Source: Isoperla grammatica
Lineage: Eukaryota > Arthropoda > Insecta > Plecoptera > Perlodidae
Length of the DNA stretch: 64,000 nucleotides
Direction of reading: 5' to 3'
NCBI GenBank assembly: GCA_945910005.1
Contig: OX246739.1
Location: forward strand, 11,630,292-11,694,291
A model generated the notes under the pieces. That model ran no database searches. It was not told where the DNA came from and saw nothing but the letters and a program-made list of their open reading frames with translations. The translations under genes and the position numbers were made by a program. Shown piece after piece: positions 58,400 to 64,000 of this stretch (the first letter of the stretch is position 1; every line of letters begins with the position of its first letter).

Positions 58400-58599
58400 T
58401 CATACATTATACTTTATTTACACACATTTCGAGAATTTTAACACTTTTTTACCAAAATAATCATTCTTTTATCAGCGTTTTTAAGCATAGCCTGCTTCTT
58501 TAAACATCATTTTACTTACTACTATCTTTTACTTTAGAACATTAATTTTGTAAAATTGTTTTTTATTTCGTATATTGCATTATTCTTATAGGTCTCCAT

Positions 58600-58800
58600 A
58601 TTGTTAGGTTGTAATTATTTTTATTATCTTAACCTGGTCTGGTTGTATATTATTTTATACATTTACTAATACTATTATACTTAGTTTTTGGTTACTTTTA
58701 GTATGGGTTGGCTTGGCAGTCACTCTTTGTGTTTGGAGCTGTGTTCATTTGTGCGTACCCCTGTTTATTATGTACGAATAGATTTAATAAATAATAACAT
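58600..58800 (+). mobile_element. LINE 3' UTR remnant (family B)
   Basis: Shares ATACTTAGTTTTTGG, AGTATGGGTTGGC, GGCAGTCAC and a TATGTACGAATAGA..AATAAATAA end with 62930-63030, and partly with 36590-36675. Confidence 0.55.
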
Positions 58801-61800
58801 ACAATTTAAGGACAATGTTGTCGTTTGATAGCAACTGTTGTTAAAGATGTATGTGCTCCAATAATATATTAATATACATATACTATTGAATTCCCAATCT
58901 ATTTTCAGACCGAACTATTTTTCACAATTTATTATTTCACATGCCGCCGATGACTTTAACGTAGTTCAGCATGTTGAGTGTTACCACAATGTCTTGTTGC
59001 AACAAAGACCAAAGCGCAAGACTACGACGATTTACTTTATCGTCACCATGTCCAAGAAGCCTATCGGTGCATATACATGCAGTAGTTTCTCTACCGACCA
59101 GAGAACTACTAATAACTACCGGGGAATCTAAATAACAATTATTATTGTTCTCATATCCGTGCAAGCAGCACACACATGAATTGAGTTGTAATCCCATTCA
59201 TTCATTCATCACTTGTGATGCGCGGGTCCAAGCGACACAAGAAAACAAACACGATTCACGTGATCTGTCTATGGTCACGTGATCTCTGTGTAACGTGATG
59301 TCTGTGTAATGTGATCGACAGGATGGTTTCCTGCGACCGACGTAGAAGGTGTAACATGTAACACTGACTGTGGAATAACTTTTGATTAACTGTAATTTAA
59401 TAAAGTTTTCACTTGGCAGCGTGCTAGTTTCATAGACATTCTTCATCACATTCATGTATTCTCATATCCACTCATTTGCAATAACCTTTTTTTAGTGGAA
59501 AACAGTATATCATATTTTAATTAGTGTTCTAAGCCTTCTTTATACAGTTTAACTAATTAAGCGCGTTCATTAATAAATAATGTTCTAGATGTTACTGTAT
59601 GTCTGTCCATCTGTCTTATCTGTATGTGTATACATATTTTAAATGAAAATTTTCCTTATTTCAAGGGCCGTTATGCTGCAACAGCTGGCTATACTTAGAT
59701 AATAATTCAAATGTCACGTTTCGTACCTCCTCGACGTTTTAAGACTCATTACAAAAAAATATTTCGTTACGATCACGATTTTCGAAACTTTTAAATAAAA
59801 CATTTTCATATTATACTCAATTCAACTCGATCGCCCATCATAATATGAATCCGAAGGTCTGTATACGTACATTCGGATGTATTAGCCTACATATTGCGTT
59901 TAAAAACGCCCCGGTATGTTATTATATCATTCATGTCAAAAGTATGCTCAGGAATCGAGATTATCTGATATTAAATCAAGGGCATCATTAACGACCTTGT
60001 TTATTGTTGTTATTGTTGTGCTTGGAGATCAAGGCAACACCAACACTGATGCGGCAGTTACTGGTTACAACTTTTTCTCTCCAACAATACACCGACAATG
60101 AAAACAAACCAATTGGACCGAAGGACATGCAAACCATATATAGGCGAGAAAAGATATTACCGTATTCCCCAAACATTTTACGCCATACCCGAGATACCCA
60201 AATACTATTTTAGAAAATGTTTTTTTTTTTTAAATAATAAATAGTACTTTGATAATTTAAACCACAATTAATTGGGAAAGTGTTTCATTCGAACTTCACG
60301 AATGTACGGCAGAAGTTTCGTATTCTGGGGGTGCAGTGTCTACGTGTTTTTATAACCGAATTGAAGATTTAAATAAAAATAAAACGAAAATGTAGAGTAA
60401 ACAAAAAGTAAATACAAACCCTAATACGGAACTCAATGGCGACTCTAGCACATGGTCCCAAAAGTAGAAGCATTAGTATGTTTTAGCTGCTAGTACCCCT
60501 CTCCACCACCCCCAGTACGTACCCCCCCCCCTCTCCACGAAGCCTCTGATCATGAGTGACTTGAATAATACTCCTATATTTATATATTTAAAACACACTT
60601 ATTAAACTGTCACACTAAGCTGTATGAGACTAACATTCTAGAGTGCAATGATCTTTTGATGCATGGTATTACAATAATTCCCTAAGCATTCCTTATAAAA
60701 GTAAGGTCACATAATTGTACCTTGCGGCTGTCAGCTTCCTCCGAGTTCAACCAACGTCTACTGTACACACGTTACTTCCTACAAACAAGTGGAAATACAC
60801 TGCATCAAAACAAACAATTATTTGTTTACATACAGATTCTCTGTACTCAATAAGCGCAAGCTTTGAACATTATAGTTAGAAGAACATTTTTTCAACAATC
60901 GGGAAATAAGCATCTTGCATTACAAACATGAAATGTTGTTCAAATAGTATAAATAAGCAACAATATTAATATGTCTCAGTTTGAGATCATGATCTTATCT
61001 CTTACACATTTAATGGGAACTGAGATGATGGTATTTGCAGCGTTTTACGAGGCTAATCGAGACGTTGGACGAAGATAAAACAAAAATCCTGCGCATCTCC
61101 ACGATTCGAACACACACATGTAGAATTCATGGCATCTTAAATTTTACACTTGCCTCTATTCAATCTTAAATTTATTTGTACCAAAGATTACAGTTTGTAA
61201 TCTTTGCTTGAACGCTGTCTTTCATTATATTTACACTTTACAGGATTATTCATTAGAATGTGCCCGAATATAAATGGTACTACAATTTTTGTTGTTGTAA
61301 TAACAAATCTTAAGGGCGAAGCCGATTTTGACGACGATCCTACAGCCACGGTATTGCGATGACAATCCACGGAGGTTACTACGCCGCCTCGTCACCAGGA
61401 GCAGCACTCCTTGTTTTGGTCCAATGGGAGTGACCGATGAGTGCAATGGCCTCCGTGTGTGGTAACATTTCGTATGTACCCACGTGCTCACACTCGTCCC
61501 TCTCAGCCCAACTATGATTAACTTGGCTGCGTCTATTATCATAAACACACATGTCAAGTGACTACGTCACATCAAGTGCTAATCTAATGTATTCCCAGAG
61601 ATGCTTGCTTTGCTATGACGTCATTGTTTTAGAAGAATAGTCCCAGACAAGACTAAAAATACCTTGCATACTATAAACTGAATTTGGACTATCTACATAC
61701 TAAAAAACAGATTTTAAATGTCGACGCGAATAATAAAAAGTATTATACAAACACTTCAGTAGTCTCGGAACTAGCAAGTGAGACTCGCTGCTCTCGAAAG

Positions 61801-62530
61801 TCTCGGGTTCGATTCCACACTGGCAATATACAGGACGGTTACTCTAGGAGGCTACGATTGTATCTTCGGCGATTCTTCTCAAACGTATCCAAGCTATACA
61901 TAAATGCACAGTTGGATATTTTGCAAAGTATCACAGCAGGGAAGTACCTCATGACAGACATTTATTATATGTGCTCTACAGATAGCCAGAACCACCAGTA
62001 TGCTGTAGTGAGTGGTTGTGACCCGAATTTTGGACTATTGTTTTCAAACTGTACGAAAAGTTCTAATTGGCAGTTTATTTTTGACCCATGAATTTTGGAT
62101 ATTTTGTTGTATGATTTACCAAGTATACCGACCATTTTATTTATTTATTTAATGCCTATCCTATATACAGTTATAGATATCTGATTTACAAAGGAGGACA
62201 ATAAATCTTACAGTATTGTAGGAACGAGTCAGCAAAACGTGTCCGATGGGAAGAGATATTTACATTGACGATCCCAAAGCTATTTCTCATGGCAATAGAC
62301 AGCGAACAGCAGAGTCGTGCGCAACGAGATAGTGTTGTGTTTCCTTCCGTGTGAATCTATCTGCGAGACGAAGTACATTTTGTTTGTATTGCTCCCGTTT
62401 GTTGCCTACTTCTCACTTCTCACATCGGTACAGCGGCAGACAAGCAGCATATATCACTGGATTACTTAGAGCGCGCAAGTAGCTTCGAATTATGATATTA
62501 TTGGGAGAGATTTAGTAAGAGGCTCTTGTC

Positions 62531-62671
62531 TGCAGAGTCGAGTTAAGATAGACCTAGGCCTAGTTAATTTGTTTATTGTTGCTATGGAGTTTGTTCTTCT
62601 TACGGAAAATAGCATTAATAAAACAATTCCACAGCAACAAATCCTTACTTAACTTGACACTTGACTGTGCA
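62531..62671. mobile_element. hairpin MITE, family 3 copy 2
   Basis: TGCAGAGTCGAGTTAAG / CTTAACTTGAC..GACTGTGCA ends and the TTGCTATGGAGTTTGTTCTT core, as at 54267-54398. Confidence 0.8.
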
Positions 62672-62879
62672 TACGGCCCTGAGTCACGATCACAGTCACT
62701 AATCAATGAGTCTGACGTGTCCGAAGCTGTTTTCACACGGACCAACTAATTTTATTTAAATAACTTCGGTTATAACTTATAATAATAATAGTTTTTTGTT
62801 TTTAAATGTATCTTTTCTAATTTGTATTGTGTTTTACATTTTGAATATTTCATTCAAACTATGTTTACTCCCTTGTATT

Positions 62880-63040
62880 ATTGTTAGGTATATATATAAT
62901 TAATTGTTCCCTGTTGTGTTGTGTTGTATTATTATACCTAGTTTTTAATGTTCATCAAGTATGGTTGGTAATGGTAGTCACTTCTGTGCTATTTTTTATT
63001 CATTATGTATGAATAGAAATAAATACTAAATAATACAATT
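62880..63040 (+). mobile_element. LINE 3' UTR remnant (family B)
   Basis: TACCTAGTTTTTAATG, AGTATGGTTGG, GTAGTCAC, TATGTATGAATAGAAATAAAT. Closely parallel to 58600-58800. Confidence 0.55.
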
Positions 63041-64000
63041 TTTAATACTTTATTCCGTTTATAAAACTAGATTAATTGCTAATCCGCGTGTGAAGTAGTA
63101 GCAACAAAACTTCGATTGTTTATAATGAAACATATCAAATTTCTTTTAAATGTCACGGCGTATGATTCACAATGTTCGGCTCTTCCATCTATAAGTTTTT
63201 ATAGTGTCAACGTCTTCTCACTTCTCAGGCCGGCCGGCATCAGTCTGTTGTGGTGACGTCATGAAGAGATTCATGCAATTGCTCATTACCGAGCCAGTGC
63301 CAGATGGTATCGCTGTATACCACGGCGAGCAGTAGCTTCGTAGTATAGCCTATCTGATGTAAATACAGCACGCGGAGTAGAGTAGATCAGTATAATCTAC
63401 TCGCGGGAAGGTCATGCAAGAGATATATATAGGTGTATACTTCCTCTGGATAATATTTTCAATGTCACCACACGAGCGCGCGATCGATTCCTGTCAATTG
63501 AAATTGAATCTAAAGAATGTTACCGATGTTTTGTATCGTAAAAAGGTAATACTGCACAACGAACTATTTTTTTAAATGAATACCAAACAAGTGCGTAAGT
63601 GGGACACAAACACAACAACAATAAAATTATGCCTCATAGTATACAAACATTCAACACAGTAACATTCCAAGTGAAGTGTAACGGTGTTCGTTTTATCAAC
63701 TTGTTTTTATTGAGAAAAGGCAATTAAACTATTATTGTTCATATAGTAATGCAAAATATATCTTCAAATGGAAATTTAAATCATAATACTAATATTAGAT
63801 ACAAGTTTGTAATTGTTATCAATACATCAGACTCGTCCTACATAACAAAAGCAAACATACTTCCTCATTAGCCAATAATATCCGTGGACAACTGGGTAAA
63901 TTTGAAAGAAAAAACAAATCTACAATTTCGAAAAACGAAATTACGCGCAATCTTCTGGATGGGCCAGGTTTAACCCAAGGTCTACTGGATTTACTCCTAG

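Larger units (their letters stand above)
55814..64000. other. right flank, no gene supported
   Basis: AT-rich sequence with the repeats listed. CRE-type TGACGTCA boxes occur near 61616 and 63252. A GC-richer patch at 56640-56880 and frames at 61684-62091 were examined and not supported as coding. The upstream exons or promoter of CrebA may lie here or beyond 64000. Confidence 0.4.

Noticed and set aside
61684..62091. 135-codon plus-strand frame
   Set aside because: Contains a tRNA-like B box (GGTTCGATTCC), no known domain and no splice or promoter context; likely repeat-derived chance frame.
61610..63260. CRE boxes (TGACGTCA) as a CrebA autoregulatory promoter
   Set aside because: The same octamer also occurs at about 9811, 12521, 15252 and 25256 without promoter context, so it is not specific.
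63900..64000. Minus-strand open end (GVNPVDLGLNLAHPEDCA, stop near 63942)
   Set aside because: Only about 19 codons visible at the window edge; too short to call.

Overview
The window is eukaryotic nuclear DNA from an invertebrate, most likely an arthropod. Genes are split by GT-AG introns (one GC-AG). Intergenic DNA is AT-rich and full of small transposons. A short TTAGG run is present at about 57.3 kb. The CREB3-family gene reads as arthropod CrebA, with no transmembrane exon after the zipper. Species cannot be named from sequence alone.

All recognised genes lie on the minus strand. From right to left they are: CrebA (48.3-53.8 kb, the 3' four exons; the N-terminal exon(s) were not found); UBE3A/E6-AP ubiquitin ligase (27.9-38.9 kb, ten coding exons assembled in frame, 884 codons, catalytic Cys852); three unassigned phase-0 exon candidates (17.9-21.8 kb) that may be a 5' extension of NSUN7 or a separate gene; NSUN7-like NOP2/Sun-family protein (5.7-17.3 kb, nine coding exons, 781 codons); a terminal exon of an unidentified transcript (3.2-3.7 kb); and the first coding exon of a cytochrome b561 domain protein (1.0-1.25 kb), whose remainder lies beyond the left edge. 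No operon-like or defence-type cluster is seen. The genes have unrelated cellular roles: RNA-methyltransferase-like protein, ubiquitylation, secretory-pathway transcription factor, transmembrane electron transport.

The most unusual feature is in NSUN7. Two tandem arrays each start on a real exon-intron boundary and copy it. One has 17 copies of an exact 93-bp unit holding the 3' splice site plus the first ~70 bp of the exon. It is in frame with no stop, so up to 16 extra 31-aa units could be spliced in. The other has about 5-6 copies of a ~95-bp unit holding the end of an exon plus its 5' splice site; use of its extra donors would hit an immediate stop. The same gene has lost both Cys residues expected in NSUN motifs IV and VI.

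Mobile DNA is abundant: four non-autonomous hAT-type elements with perfect 8-bp target duplications (26.4, 32.1, 40.4, 44.1 kb); a 5'-truncated RNase H-bearing non-LTR retrotransposon with target duplication in the last UBE3A intron; several 3' remnants of related LINEs; a 1.3-kb foldback element with a hAT nested in one arm; and at least four families of short hairpin elements. Long poly(G)/poly(C) tracts recur through the window.
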